Shown piece after piece: positions 51,735 to 60,900 of a DNA stretch of 64,000 bases. Every line of letters begins with the position of its first letter. Positions within the stretch are counted from its first letter, which is position 1. The notes under the pieces are model-generated. The model was not told where the DNA came from. It did no database searches and saw nothing but the letters and a program-made list of their open reading frames with translations. Location of the stretch: the NCBI GenBank assembly GCA_023146255.1, contig JAGLCJ010000003.1, forward strand, positions 558,001 through 622,000. Reading direction: 5' to 3'. The position numbers and the translations under genes are program-made. Origin of the DNA: Alcanivoracaceae bacterium (GTDB lineage: Bacteria > Pseudomonadota > Gammaproteobacteria > Pseudomonadales > Alcanivoracaceae).

Positions 51735-54700
51735 GGCCGGATGCCTCGCAGTGGGCCAGCAGCGGGCCATACAGGGCGCGTGCCCAGTAAAGCAGGGCGG
51801 GCTCCTCGCCAACTTGCGGCGTCATCAGCGTATCGAAATCGGCAAAGGCGCGGCGTAGTGCTTGCTGGTTGGCATAGTGCACTTCGCCCTTTGCGCTGCC
51901 GTAATCGCTTCCCTGATAGGCATCGCGCGCCTTGTTCAACGGGTTGGCCTTGCTGCTGCCGCTGGCCAGCGCCTGTTCCGCGGCAACAAAGGCAAAGCCG
52001 GTGCGACAGGCCAGTGGCAGAGGTGAGGTCAGTGCGGTCAGCCAGGCCTGCAGCAGCGTATCCAGATAACGGCGCGCCTGTTCGCTGGCAATCGGTGCCA
52101 GCGTAATGACCTGATCGCTGCCAATCACCACGGTGCTGATCGATACGAGAGCGCTGTTGGCGAGCAGATGCAGGGTCCAGTCGCCGAGCAGACGATGCGG
52201 CTTGTCCTTCAGTTCCCCCGCTACCACGCTCAGGCGCACCTTGCGTTGTTCGCTGTCCTGACGCAGGTCGGTCAGCCAGTCTTCAAGCAAAAACTCCTGA
52301 TCCTGAACGCAGGCAGAAATCGATAATTCCTGCAGCGGGATAACGTCGGCAAAGCGATGGCAGTACTGCTGCCAGCAGCTGATCGCTTGCCAGGCTTGTT
52401 CGCCGATGCCATCCAGCAGTTGCTCGCCGGCGTGGCCGACCGGTAGCGCGCCACTGCGCAGCAATTGCTGCCGGGCACTGGCAAAGGCGATGTCCTGTTC
52501 ATCAGCGTCGGCTTGCATCGCCGCGCTGAGCAGCGTGCTGCTGATCTGGTGCTTGCCGAGGCCATCAAGGGCAAAGGGTTCGTCATCATCTTCCGCGCCG
52601 TCATCGCCGGCAAAGCGCACCTTCAATCGCTCATTGAAAAACAGTTGCGGCGGGTTCTTCAGAAACCGGGCCAGCTGGGAACTGTTGAGAGCAATGGCCT
52701 GCTCACTCGGCGGCAGGGGCAGCAGGGCATGTTCCTGCTCATCCACTTCATCATGGGCGGCGCGCCATTCGTGGTCGTAGGAAAACAGCGCCGGGTTCGA
52801 ACCATCGAAATACTTCAGGCTGAACGGCTGCAGTGGATGCAGTACGGTAATCGCGTCCAGCAGGGCGCCGTCAGCGACGGAAAAGGCAGAGGCGAGATAA
52901 TCGCGCAGCTGCGCCACCAGCACCGACGGCGGCCGTTCATGATTGTCGCGAACGTCGCGACCGACCCAGCTGATATGCAGCGACTCGCGGGTGGCGAGCA
53001 GCGCTTCGAGAAACAGGTAGCGGTCATCGTCGCGACGCGAACGATCACCGGGGCGATACTGGCCGCGGCCCGCCATCAGGTCAAAATCCAGTGGCATCTG
53101 CGTGCGCGGATAATCGCCATCGTTCATGCCAAGCAGGCAGACGCGGCGAAACGGAATGCTGCGCATCGGCATCAGGGTGCAGAAATTTACCCGGCCGGCG
53201 AGAAAGCGTTGTGACAAACCACCCTGATCAAGCGCACCGAGCCAGGCTTCGCGGGCCACCGACAGCGGCAGCGGTTCGGCAAAGCCGGCCTGTTCGCAGG
53301 CATCCTGCCAGTCCGCCAGTGCTTCCAACAGGGTCGCCTGCAGTTGCAGATCTTCATCGTCATCGAGCGCAAACAGATCGTCGATCAGCTCGCGCAGCCG
53401 CACCATCCACTGATCCGGAGTGCCCGGCTGGCGCAGTGAATGCCAGTGCTTTTCCAGCTCGCCGAGCAGGGCAAACAGCTGGCCGGCCAGTGTCGCCTGC
53501 AGGCCGCTGACTTCACTATAGGGTTCGATTTCCTGCCAGCTGCCGCTGCTGCCGCTGGCATAGCCGAGCAGCATGCGCTTCAGGCCGAAGGTCCAGCTGT
53601 TCTGGCTGAAGTTGCCGGGCAGGTCGAGGCTGCTGCGTTGTTCAGCATGCAGGCCCCAGCGAATACCGGATTCGCGCACCCAGCGGCGCAGCACCGGCAG
53701 ATCACTTTCCTCAATGGCAAAGCGTTGCCGTAACGGCGCGACATCAAGCAGATCGAGCAGGTCGCTGACGGTAAAGCGTGAGCGCGGCAGATCGAGCAGC
53801 GCTTCCAGTGCAATGGCAAACGGCAACCGGTGGCGCTGGCTGCGATCGGAAATGGTGTAGGGGATATGCCGGTTACCCTGGGCGGTGCCGAACACCGCAT
53901 CGATATGCGGCGCATACAGCTCGATATCCGGCACCATGACGATCACATCGCGCGGCCGCAATGCCTTGCCGTTGCTGGCGCTTTCGGCAAAGGCGGCGAG
54001 CAGTTGGTCGTGGAGAATTTCCACTTCCCGTTGCGGGCTATGGGCGCAGTGAAACGAGATCGAGTGATCGGCGCTAACCTGCTTCGGCGTTTCCGGCAGC
54101 GGTTCCAGATCAAGAATGGATTGCTGCAGCTGCGCCAGCAGACTGTCCGGCGCACTGGTTACCGTTTTAACAGGATGAAACAGATCAATCTGTTGAAACC
54201 AGTCGCGGTACCGCTCCGGCACATCGTAGTCATACAGCAGGCCGATATAGTCGCGCGCCTGCTTGCCCCAGGCGGCCAGCAACGGATGACCATGCCGTGG
54301 TATTTCCTCTTCGGACAGCGCGGTCATCGACGGTTTGCGCTGATGGCGTTGCTGCTGCAAGCGCAGCAGCGCCTTGTCTTCAATAATGTCAGCCCAGTAA
54401 TGCTGGCAGGGGTTCTGCACCAGCATCAGGATCTGGCAGTGCGGCGACAGCGCATGCAATGCATCAAGCACCTGCTTCGGCAGCGAGGTAATGCCGAACA
54501 CCACCAGCCGCCGCGGTAAATCGCGCGGCACGGCGCCCTGTTCCAGCGCCGCCAGAAAAGCCTGATGAACATGGGCACGGCTGCTGCCACGCAGGTGTTC
54601 AGGCAGATCATTAATCAGCGCCTGCCACAATTCCGCCTGCCAGTGCTGATCCTCGGGCAGGGCCACCTGCTCGCCGCGCGGGGTGATCAGTAAACGCTGA

Positions 54701-55173
54701 TCCTGTTCCCACAGCGCCAGCCAGTCGGCGCGATAGACCTGATACTGGTCGAACAGATCCGCCAGTCGCTCGGCCAGCTGGAAGCGTTTGCGCTGATCAT
54801 CATCGTCAGCAAGAAACTGATGCAGCGGCCGGAAGCTGTCGCGATGCAGTAAAGCAGGGAGCAATCCCATCAGCCGCCAGACCAGCCTTGATTTGTCGAA
54901 CGGGGAGGTCGGTGGCACAGCCTGTTCACCAAGCACACTGCGATAGGCGGCCCAGAGAAAACGGGCCGGCATCTGGAAGCGTTGCGCGGCACTGATGCCG
55001 CAGGCGTCATCGCTGGCCAGCTTCAGCTTCAGCCACTGGGCCATGCCGTTTGACTGGACCAGAAAGATCTCGTCTTCCAGCGGCGCCAGCGGCTGTGCGC
55101 CAAGCCACTGCACGGTGAGCTCGGTCAGGGTTTCCAGATGATTGGCGTGGATAACGGCAAGGCCGGACTGCAT
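51727..55173 (-). CDS. recC: Exodeoxyribonuclease V subunit gamma
   Basis: A 1148-aa subunit that recognises Chi and splits the DNA strands. It is a defunct helicase-nuclease relative; the N-terminus reads GLAVIHANHLETLTELTVQWL, then VQSNGMAQWLKLKLA, and later DVIVMVPDIELYAPHI, all typical of RecC. The start at 55173 has GGAGAG upstream; a 38-codon extension is discarded. It is first in the overlapping recC-recB-recD set, an order without ptrA between recC and recB, as in Pseudomonas. Length fits E. coli RecC (1122 aa). Confidence 0.96.
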   Translation of the reverse strand: MQSGLAVIHANHLETLTELTVQWLGAQPLAPLEDEIFLVQSNGMAQWLKLKLASDDACGISAAQRFQMPARFLWAAYRSVLGEQAVPPTSPFDKSRLVWRLMGLLPALLHRDSFRPLHQFLADDDDQRKRFQLAERLADLFDQYQVYRADWLALWEQDQRLLITPRGEQVALPEDQHWQAELWQALINDLPEHLRGSSRAHVHQAFLAALEQGAVPRDLPRRLVVFGITSLPKQVLDALHALSPHCQILMLVQNPCQHYWADIIEDKALLRLQQQRHQRKPSMTALSEEEIPRHGHPLLAAWGKQARDYIGLLYDYDVPERYRDWFQQIDLFHPVKTVTSAPDSLLAQLQQSILDLEPLPETPKQVSADHSISFHCAHSPQREVEILHDQLLAAFAESASNGKALRPRDVIVMVPDIELYAPHIDAVFGTAQGNRHIPYTISDRSQRHRLPFAIALEALLDLPRSRFTVSDLLDLLDVAPLRQRFAIEESDLPVLRRWVRESGIRWGLHAEQRSSLDLPGNFSQNSWTFGLKRMLLGYASGSSGSWQEIEPYSEVSGLQATLAGQLFALLGELEKHWHSLRQPGTPDQWMVRLRELIDDLFALDDDEDLQLQATLLEALADWQDACEQAGFAEPLPLSVAREAWLGALDQGGLSQRFLAGRVNFCTLMPMRSIPFRRVCLLGMNDGDYPRTQMPLDFDLMAGRGQYRPGDRSRRDDDRYLFLEALLATRESLHISWVGRDVRDNHERPPSVLVAQLRDYLASAFSVADGALLDAITVLHPLQPFSLKYFDGSNPALFSYDHEWRAAHDEVDEQEHALLPLPPSEQAIALNSSQLARFLKNPPQLFFNERLKVRFAGDDGAEDDDEPFALDGLGKHQISSTLLSAAMQADADEQDIAFASARQQLLRSGALPVGHAGEQLLDGIGEQAWQAISCWQQYCHRFADVIPLQELSISACVQDQEFLLEDWLTDLRQDSEQRKVRLSVVAGELKDKPHRLLGDWTLHLLANSALVSISTVVIGSDQVITLAPIASEQARRYLDTLLQAWLTALTSPLPLACRTGFAFVAAEQALASGSSKANPLNKARDAYQGSDYGSAKGEVHYANQQALRRAFADFDTLMTPQVGEEPALLYWARALYGPLLAHCEASGHE

Positions 55174-55340
55174 GTTAAGGCGCTCTCCCTGATGGCTGCG
55201 GCCAGTCTGCACCAACGCTGCGACAGAATCTGTCCGCAAAGACCGCAGCAGCATGGTAACTGCTGAAACCCGGCTTGGACACGGCACAGGCAGGCCGACG
55301 CTGCTACAATGCCGGCCCCTCTGGTATTTCTGGCTGTCGC

Positions 55341-56279
55341 ATGAGCATCAACTGGTTTCCCGGCCACATGAGCAAGGCCACCCGCGAGATCCGGGAAATG
55401 CTGCCCAAGGTGGATCTGGTCATCGAGATTGTTGACGCCCGCCTGCCCTACAGCAGCGCCAACCCGGTGCTGGCGCAGCTGCGTGCCGGCAAGCCGTGCT
55501 TGAAGTTGCTGAGCAAGGCGGATCTGGCCGATCCGGAGGTCACGAGGCAGTGGCTTGAGCATCTGGAGAAGGACCCGGCGGTGCGGGCGCTGGCAATCAG
55601 CACCCGTGAACCGGAGAAAATCCGTCGTCTTGCCGACATCTGCCGCCGGCTGCCCGGCGTCAAACCGGATGCCACCGGCAATGTCACTGCGCTGATTGCC
55701 GGCATTCCCAATGTCGGCAAATCCACCCTGATCAATACCCTGGCCGGCCGACCGATTGCCAAGGCCGGCAATGAACCGGCGGTGACCAAGGCGCAGCAGC
55801 GCATCGATCTGCGTGATGGTCTGGTGCTGATCGATTCGCCCGGCATTCTCTGGCCGAAGATCGATAACGCCAACAGCGGCTACCGGCTGGCCCTGTCCGG
55901 CGCCATCAAGGCGACGGCGATGCAGGAAGATGATGTGGCGATGTTTGCCGCCGAATATTTCCTGCAGGCCTACCCGCAGTTGCTGCGTGAACGCTTCCGG
56001 CTGGAACAACTGCCGGACAGTGCCATCGAATTGCTCGAAACCATCGGTCGCCAGCGCGGCTGTCTGGGCAGCGGTGGCCATGTCGATTTTGATCGGGTGG
56101 CAACGCTGCTGATCAATGAATTTCGCAGTGCGACGATTGGCCAGATCTCGCTGGAAACGCCGGCGATGGCGTTAGCCGAGGAAGCGCAGGTGCAATTACT
56201 GCGTGATGAGAAAGCGGCGGAGAAAGCCGCTGCAGACAAGGCACGCAAGCAGGCCTTTAAAGAGAAACGCCGCCATTGA
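55341..56279 (+). CDS. ylqF: Ribosome biogenesis GTPase YlqF/RbgA-type, circularly permuted
   Basis: A 312-aa GTPase. The start at 55341 gives MSINWFPGHMSKATREI, the canonical YlqF opening. G motifs are in permuted order: G4-like LLSKADLAD near residue 55, then G1 GIPNVGKSTLINTL near residue 120 and G3 LIDSPGILWP near residue 170, followed by a helical C-terminal domain (IELLETIGRQRGCLGSGGHVDFDRV). Family members assist large ribosomal subunit maturation. A TACAAT -10-like box lies at 55305-55310. Divergent from recC. Confidence 0.9.
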   Translation: MSINWFPGHMSKATREIREMLPKVDLVIEIVDARLPYSSANPVLAQLRAGKPCLKLLSKADLADPEVTRQWLEHLEKDPAVRALAISTREPEKIRRLADICRRLPGVKPDATGNVTALIAGIPNVGKSTLINTLAGRPIAKAGNEPAVTKAQQRIDLRDGLVLIDSPGILWPKIDNANSGYRLALSGAIKATAMQEDDVAMFAAEYFLQAYPQLLRERFRLEQLPDSAIELLETIGRQRGCLGSGGHVDFDRVATLLINEFRSATIGQISLETPAMALAEEAQVQLLRDEKAAEKAAADKARKQAFKEKRRH

Positions 56280-56303
56280 GTCGCAGTTTTTACAGGAGAT
56301 GTA

Positions 56304-57086
56304 ATGCTTTCCCGTTTTTTTGCAGTTGTTGTAATGATGTTCTGGCAGTCCTCCGCATACGCCATTTCCAATATCGAAAGCCAGCGCCCCGGTCCACCGC
56401 CGGAAGGCTGGAGCGGTAATCTCGAGTTCAGCGCCAGCGGCAAATCCGGTGATGTCGACGAAGACCGTTACGGCCTCGGCGGGCGCCTGACCTTTCAGCG
56501 CCAACGCAACACCCTATTCGGCGTGCTCTCCGCCGCCGAAGCAAAAACCCAGGGCGTAAAAAGCGCGGATGAATCCTTTGCCCATCTGCGCTGGATCAAC
56601 CAGCGTACCGAGCGCGTTGCCGTCGAGAGCTTCGTCCAGTTCCAGCAGAATGAATTCTCCAACCTGCTGGCGCGCTATCTGGCCGGCGGTGGTGGTCGCT
56701 TCCGGTTACTGTCGAAGACGGATCAGTACACGCTGTACCTTGGTCTCGGCGCCTTTCATGAATGGGAGGAAACCGATCTCGGCACCTTTACCGACAAGCA
56801 TCGGGTCTGGCGTGCGAGCCAGTACATTTCCTATCAGCAACAGCTGAATGAGCAGGTCAACTGGTTTGCCACCGCCTATTTCCAGCCGGCTTTCGGCGAT
56901 GCCGACAACCATCGCGCCCTGCTGGATACCGGCCTGCTGGTGCGCCTGAATGGCTCGCTCAGTCTGCGTCTGGCTTACAACCTGCGGCATAACAGCGAGC
57001 CGCCGCGAAATCTTGCGGCCAATCCGGTGATCGACCGGGAAAAAACCAACACCCAGTACACCACGTCGTTGCGTTATGAGTTCTGA
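56304..57086 (+). CDS. DUF481 family outer-membrane protein
   Basis: A 260-aa protein with a signal peptide (LSRFFAVVVMMFWQSSAYA) and AGGAGATGTA before the ATG. The mature sequence starts with GWSGNLEFSASGKSGDVDEDRYGLGGRLTFQR, the DUF481 pattern (salt-stress-induced outer-membrane proteins), continues in amphipathic strands and ends SLRYEF with the terminal Phe of outer-membrane barrels. Function of the family is not known. It lies 24 nt after the YlqF gene, but shared function is unlikely. Confidence 0.87.
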   Translation: MLSRFFAVVVMMFWQSSAYAISNIESQRPGPPPEGWSGNLEFSASGKSGDVDEDRYGLGGRLTFQRQRNTLFGVLSAAEAKTQGVKSADESFAHLRWINQRTERVAVESFVQFQQNEFSNLLARYLAGGGGRFRLLSKTDQYTLYLGLGAFHEWEETDLGTFTDKHRVWRASQYISYQQQLNEQVNWFATAYFQPAFGDADNHRALLDTGLLVRLNGSLSLRLAYNLRHNSEPPRNLAANPVIDREKTNTQYTTSLRYEF

Positions 57087-57095
57087 GATGGCTGC

Positions 57096-58013
57096 CTAGT
57101 AGTGCTGGCCCAGCCACTCGCTGATTTCTTCCGTGACTTCATCGCGGCACAGGTCATTAAGAATTTCATGCCGGCCACCGACAAACTGGCCAAAGGTCAG
57201 GTCAGCCACACCGGCCTTGTGCAGCGCCTTGTAAAGCGCCGGCATGCCCTTGCCGTTGCCGCTCATTGGGTCGCTGTCACCACCGATCAGCAGCGTCGGC
57301 ACCGACGTCGGCAGCTTCTTCAATGATGCTGCCGCATCGACGCTGACCAGCGCGCCGATCAGGTCATGCCACAGCTGGGTGCTGCAGTCGTGGCCGCACC
57401 AGGGGTCGTTGATGTATTTGTCGACTTCAGCGGTATCCCGGCTCAACCAGTCAAACGCGGTGCGGCGGTGCGGAATCTTTTTCGCGAAGGCATCAAAGGT
57501 GAGGGCGCTGATCAGCTTGCTGTGGCCGCGTGGGCCGTTGCGCCAGCGCGCCAGCTTGATCGGCAGCAATGCTAGCTTCCATAACCACGGCGCCTTGTAG
57601 TCGCTGCCGCACAGGATCACGCCATCGACCTGACCGCCGTGTTGCTCGGCATAGGCCAGGGCGATAAAGCTGCCCATGCTGTGGCCGGCCAGAATCAGCG
57701 GCTTTCTCGGGTGACGTTCACGCACTGCGGCCAGCACGCTGGAAACATCATCGAGCACCAGATTCCAACCCTCGTTATCAGCAAAGTGGCCGCGCACTTC
57801 GTTATCGCTGACGCTGGCGCCATGGCCGCGATGGTCCGGCGCATACAGATGCCAGCCGGCGGCGTTCAGGGCCTTGCCAAGCGGGGCATAGCGGGCGGCG
57901 TGCTCAGCCATGCCATGCAGCCAGACCACGGCGCCCTGATCACCGGTATCGGACTTCCAGCACTGCAAGGCAATACGGTGGCCGTCGTTCGCGCTCAGGT
58001 ATTCAAGGGTCAT
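57096..58013 (-). CDS. Alpha/beta hydrolase, monoacylglycerol lipase/lysophospholipase type
   Basis: A 305-aa soluble hydrolase. The oxyanion region is VVWLHGMAEHAARYAPLGKAL, the nucleophile elbow GHSMGSFIALAYAEQ with Ser near residue 116, the acid likely Asp in GGDSDPMSGNGKG, and the His in GGRHEILND. The pattern fits the PldB/monoacylglycerol lipase family that hydrolyses lysophospholipids or monoglycerides. No signal peptide, so it is cytosolic or peripheral. It is convergent with the DUF481 gene (9 nt apart) and divergent from aceA. Confidence 0.88.
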   Translation of the reverse strand: MTLEYLSANDGHRIALQCWKSDTGDQGAVVWLHGMAEHAARYAPLGKALNAAGWHLYAPDHRGHGASVSDNEVRGHFADNEGWNLVLDDVSSVLAAVRERHPRKPLILAGHSMGSFIALAYAEQHGGQVDGVILCGSDYKAPWLWKLALLPIKLARWRNGPRGHSKLISALTFDAFAKKIPHRRTAFDWLSRDTAEVDKYINDPWCGHDCSTQLWHDLIGALVSVDAAASLKKLPTSVPTLLIGGDSDPMSGNGKGMPALYKALHKAGVADLTFGQFVGGRHEILNDLCRDEVTEEISEWLGQHY

Positions 58014-58346
58014 GCGTCAGGCTCCAGTTGATGCGGCGCATTGTATCAGCCCGGTGTCATCGGTAACCCGGCAAATATAGACAGTCGTGCACCGAAATGG
58101 CCGATCTGGTCAGGAGCAGCAGTGCCGGTGTGGCCTGATCAGGGAATAGCCGTCTGATAGACGGGCTGGTTCAAATAACTGCTAATTCTATGATTTATAT
58201 GCTTATTCACGCGGTGAATGACGGATATATCAAATATCAATTTCGATTATGAAAATCCCCGGCCTAGAATGCGCGCCTCACCGTCTCGGGCCCGGAATCC
58301 GGCATGTCCGCCACGGTGGTGTCACCCTCAACCAAAGGATCAGACC
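58014..58346 (+). promoter_or_regulatory. Non-coding region upstream of aceA with promoter
   Basis: This 333-bp gap holds no gene. Its right half is AT-rich (58180-58255), the usual place for activator binding. TAGAAT at 58265-58270 is a likely -10 box for aceA; the -35 match (TTCGAT, 58242) is weak, which suggests an activated promoter. AAAGGA precedes the aceA ATG. Confidence 0.5.
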
Positions 58347-59945
58347 ATGTCATACAGCAAAGACGTCGAATCCCTCGCCAAGGTCGTCAAGGCCAACAAA
58401 ACCTGGCAGGCGATTAACCCTGAGTCCGCCGTACGTATGCGCCTCCAGAACCGTTTCAACACCCATCTGGACATCGCCAAGTACAACGCAAACATCATGC
58501 GTGCAGACATGGCTGCCTACGATAAGGATTCTTCCCAGTACACCCAGTCGCTGGGTTGCTGGCACGGCTTCATCGGTCAGCAGAAGCTGATTTCGATCAA
58601 GAAGCACTTCGGCTCCACCAAGCGTCGCTACCTGTACCTGTCCGGCTGGATGGTGGCTGCACTGCGCAGCGAGTTCGGCCCGCTGCCGGACCAGTCCATG
58701 CACGAGAAGACCAGCGTTGCTGACCTGATCCGCGAGCTGTACACCTTCCTCAAGCAAGCTGATGCGTGGGAACTGAACCACCTGTTCCGCGACCTCGACG
58801 CTGCACGCGCCAAGGGCGACGCCAAGGCAGAAGCCGAAATCATCAACAAGATCGACAACTTCGAAACCCACGTTGTACCGATCATTGCCGACATCGACGC
58901 TGGTTTCGGTAACGCTGAAGCCACCTACCTGATGGCCAAGCAGATGATTGAAGCCGGTGCCTGCTGTATCCAGATCGAAAACCAGGTATCCGACGAGAAG
59001 CAGTGTGGTCACCAGGACGGTAAAGTAACCGTTCCGCACGCTGACTTCCTTGCCAAGATCAACGCTGTTCGTTACGCGTTCCTGGAGCTGGGCGTAGACA
59101 ACGGCGTTATCGTTGCCCGTACCGACTCGCTGGGCGCTGGCCTGACCAAGCAGATCGCTGTAACCAACGAACCGGGCGACCTGGGCGACCAGTACAACAG
59201 CTTCCTCGACGGCGACTACATCACCAGCGCTGACGACATCCAGAACGGCGACGTGGTTATCAAGGCTAACGGCAAACTGCTGAAGCCGAAGCGTCTGGCT
59301 TCTGGTCTGTTCTGCTTCAAGGAAGGCAGCGGTATCGACCGTGTTGTCCTCGACTGTATCACCAGCCTGCAAAACGGTGCCGACCTGCTGTGGATCGAAA
59401 CCGAGAAGCCGCACGTTGGTCAGATCGCCGAAATGGTTAACCGCATCCGCAAAGTGGTGCCGGACGCCAAGCTGGTTTACAACAACAGCCCGTCCTTCAA
59501 CTGGACCCTGAACTTCCGTCAGCAGGTGTTTGACGCCATGCAGAAGGAAGGCAAGGACGTGTCTGCGTATGATCGCGCCAAGCTGATGAGCGCTGACTAC
59601 GACAACACCGAGCTGGGCATTGAAGCTGACAAGCGCACCGCATCGTTCCAGCGCGACGCAGCCCGTGAAGCAGGTATTTTCCACCACCTGATCACTCTGC
59701 CGACCTACCACACTGCCGCTCTGTCCACCGACAACCTGGCCAAGGGTTACTTCGGCGAAGAAGGCATGCTGGCTTACGTTGCAGGCGTTCAGCGCAAGGA
59801 AATCCGTCAGGGCATCGCTACCGTGAAGCACCAGGACATGGCCGGTTCCAACATCGGTGATGACCACAAGGAGTACTTCGCTGGTGAAGCTGCACTGAAG
59901 GCTGGTGGTAAAGACAACACCATGGGCCAGTTCGAGAACGTCTGA
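58347..59945 (+). CDS. aceA: Isocitrate lyase
   Basis: A 532-aa enzyme that splits isocitrate into succinate and glyoxylate, the first step of the glyoxylate shunt. It is of the long Pseudomonas type rather than the 434-aa E. coli type. The catalytic loop reads DEKQCGHQDGK near residue 215, with the active-site Cys kept, and metal and substrate segments IADIDAGFGNAEAT and YNNSPSFNW are present. Codon use is strongly biased (regular CTG, AAC, CGT), hinting at high expression. It allows growth on acetyl-CoA from fatty acids and terpenes, fitting the atu genes. Malate synthase is not in the window. A 43-codon upstream extension is not used. Confidence 0.96.
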   Translation: MSYSKDVESLAKVVKANKTWQAINPESAVRMRLQNRFNTHLDIAKYNANIMRADMAAYDKDSSQYTQSLGCWHGFIGQQKLISIKKHFGSTKRRYLYLSGWMVAALRSEFGPLPDQSMHEKTSVADLIRELYTFLKQADAWELNHLFRDLDAARAKGDAKAEAEIINKIDNFETHVVPIIADIDAGFGNAEATYLMAKQMIEAGACCIQIENQVSDEKQCGHQDGKVTVPHADFLAKINAVRYAFLELGVDNGVIVARTDSLGAGLTKQIAVTNEPGDLGDQYNSFLDGDYITSADDIQNGDVVIKANGKLLKPKRLASGLFCFKEGSGIDRVVLDCITSLQNGADLLWIETEKPHVGQIAEMVNRIRKVVPDAKLVYNNSPSFNWTLNFRQQVFDAMQKEGKDVSAYDRAKLMSADYDNTELGIEADKRTASFQRDAAREAGIFHHLITLPTYHTAALSTDNLAKGYFGEEGMLAYVAGVQRKEIRQGIATVKHQDMAGSNIGDDHKEYFAGEAALKAGGKDNTMGQFENV

Positions 59946-59971
59946 TCTCGATAAGGTTTAACGGTGTGAAG

Positions 59972-60001
59972 AAAAGGCGGGGCGAAAGCCCCGCCTTTTT
60001 T
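59972..60001 (+). terminator. Rho-independent terminator of aceA
   Basis: AAAAGGCGGGGC, tetraloop GAAA, GCCCCGCCTTTT and further T residues, 26 nt after the stop codon. The GNRA-type loop adds stability. Confidence 0.95.
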
Positions 60002-60021
60002 ATTGGTGCCCGGTTTTCCGT

Positions 60022-60303
60022 TCAATACTGATTCAGCTCTCGCGCTCCGTGCAGTATGCGCGTCAAAAGAATGCCTCGGTCTGACTTGCGGTAATAAAAG
60101 ACGTTGTTCCGGAAAGGAAAGCTGAACAGGCCTTCGTGCAGCTCGGGCCTTTGCCGGCCGCTGTCGGGGAACTCGCTTAGAAGAAGTGCGCGATGGAAAA
60201 GCAGGTCGATAAAGCGATCAGCATTCTCAGGGCTGTCGGTGGCGATATGCAGCCAGATGTCAGTGAGATCCTGTTCTGCACTGCCCGGATAATTGCAGTC
60301 TAT
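60022..60303 (-). CDS. ParE/RelE-type toxin frame with no canonical start codon
   Basis: Reading the minus strand from 60303 gives 93 codons to a TGA at 60022: NYPGSAEQDLTDIWLHIA, then DRFIDLLFHRALLLSEFP, GRQRPELHEGLFSFPF, NNVFYYRK and LLTRILHGARELNQY. This is a clear ParE-type toxin of full length, which would poison gyrase or cleave mRNA. The frame holds no ATG, GTG or TTG before the conserved part. The only codon at the right place is ATA (60303-60301), which overlaps the antitoxin stop TAG. Either AUA initiates translation, or the start has been lost and the toxin is silent. Because the rest of the frame is intact, loss would be recent. Confidence 0.75.
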   Translation of the reverse strand: MDCNYPGSAEQDLTDIWLHIATDSPENADRFIDLLFHRALLLSEFPDSGRQRPELHEGLFSFPFRNNVFYYRKSDRGILLTRILHGARELNQY

Positions 60304-60566
60304 CTCTTTCGTCCATTGTCGAGCGCTTCCCTGCCGTCCCGCTTTATCTTCGCTGGGTCAAAGGGCAGCGGTCCGTTCGCTGCCAGCGAGGCGTCACCCT
60401 CGGCAATCGATATGCGCAGACTCTCGAGCTTTGCCTGCCGCAGCGCCTCCCGTTCCTCCAGAAGCCGCAGGGCGTCGCGAACCACCTCGCTGGCGGAGTG
60501 GTACATGCCCGATTCGACCTTTTGCTTGATCAGCAGCTCGAGTTCCGGAGTAAGGGAGATGTTCAT
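60300..60566 (-). CDS. ParD-like (CopG/ribbon-helix-helix) antitoxin
   Basis: An 88-aa protein. The N-terminus MNISLTPELELLIKQKVESG followed by YHSASEVVRDALRLLEERE is the ParD ribbon-helix-helix domain that dimerises and binds the operon promoter. The C-terminal half (LPFDPAKIKRDGREALDNG) is flexible and would cover the toxin. GGAG-type sequence lies upstream of the ATG. It precedes and overlaps the toxin frame, the usual antitoxin-first order. If the toxin is silent the antitoxin may still neutralise related toxins. Confidence 0.88.
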   Translation of the reverse strand: MNISLTPELELLIKQKVESGMYHSASEVVRDALRLLEEREALRQAKLESLRISIAEGDASLAANGPLPFDPAKIKRDGREALDNGRKR

Positions 60567-60900
60567 GGCGGTATCCAGAGATCATGATTTGCACCAATGA
60601 TAGCAAATATTGTTATTGGGGCTGCAATTATGGATATGTTTCTACGCAATTATGCAATTGCTTGAATATAAAAGGTTTTCCAATATCCTGGAGTCGTTTG
60701 GGGCTGATTGCTGTGTAGGACATGGCTTCGTATTGGGGTATTGAACTTCTGGTGTGATGAAGGTGCTCATCTCGGGCTTTCCAATATGGTTACTTTATTG
60801 ACTTTGTCTTCTTGATAGATATTGTTGCTTATTATTGTGAGGCTCGTTTTAAGGTGCTCATTAACGAGATCCTTATGCAGACAAACTGGTGTGCTTTTAT
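60567..60900. other. AT-rich non-coding gap with short direct repeats
   Basis: No convincing gene in 334 bp between the divergent antitoxin and endonuclease genes. It holds two copies of AAGGTGCTCAT (60760-60770 and 60851-60861) and two of TTTCCAATAT (60677-60686 and 60778-60787). The second AAGGTGCTC together with GAGATCCTT (60866-60874) forms an imperfect palindrome just before the endonuclease start. Base composition is clearly poorer in GC than the left of the window, marking the border of an acquired segment. Confidence 0.55.

Noticed and set aside
58350..59867. 505-codon minus-strand frame opposite aceA
   Set aside because: Antisense shadow produced by the strongly biased codons of isocitrate lyase.
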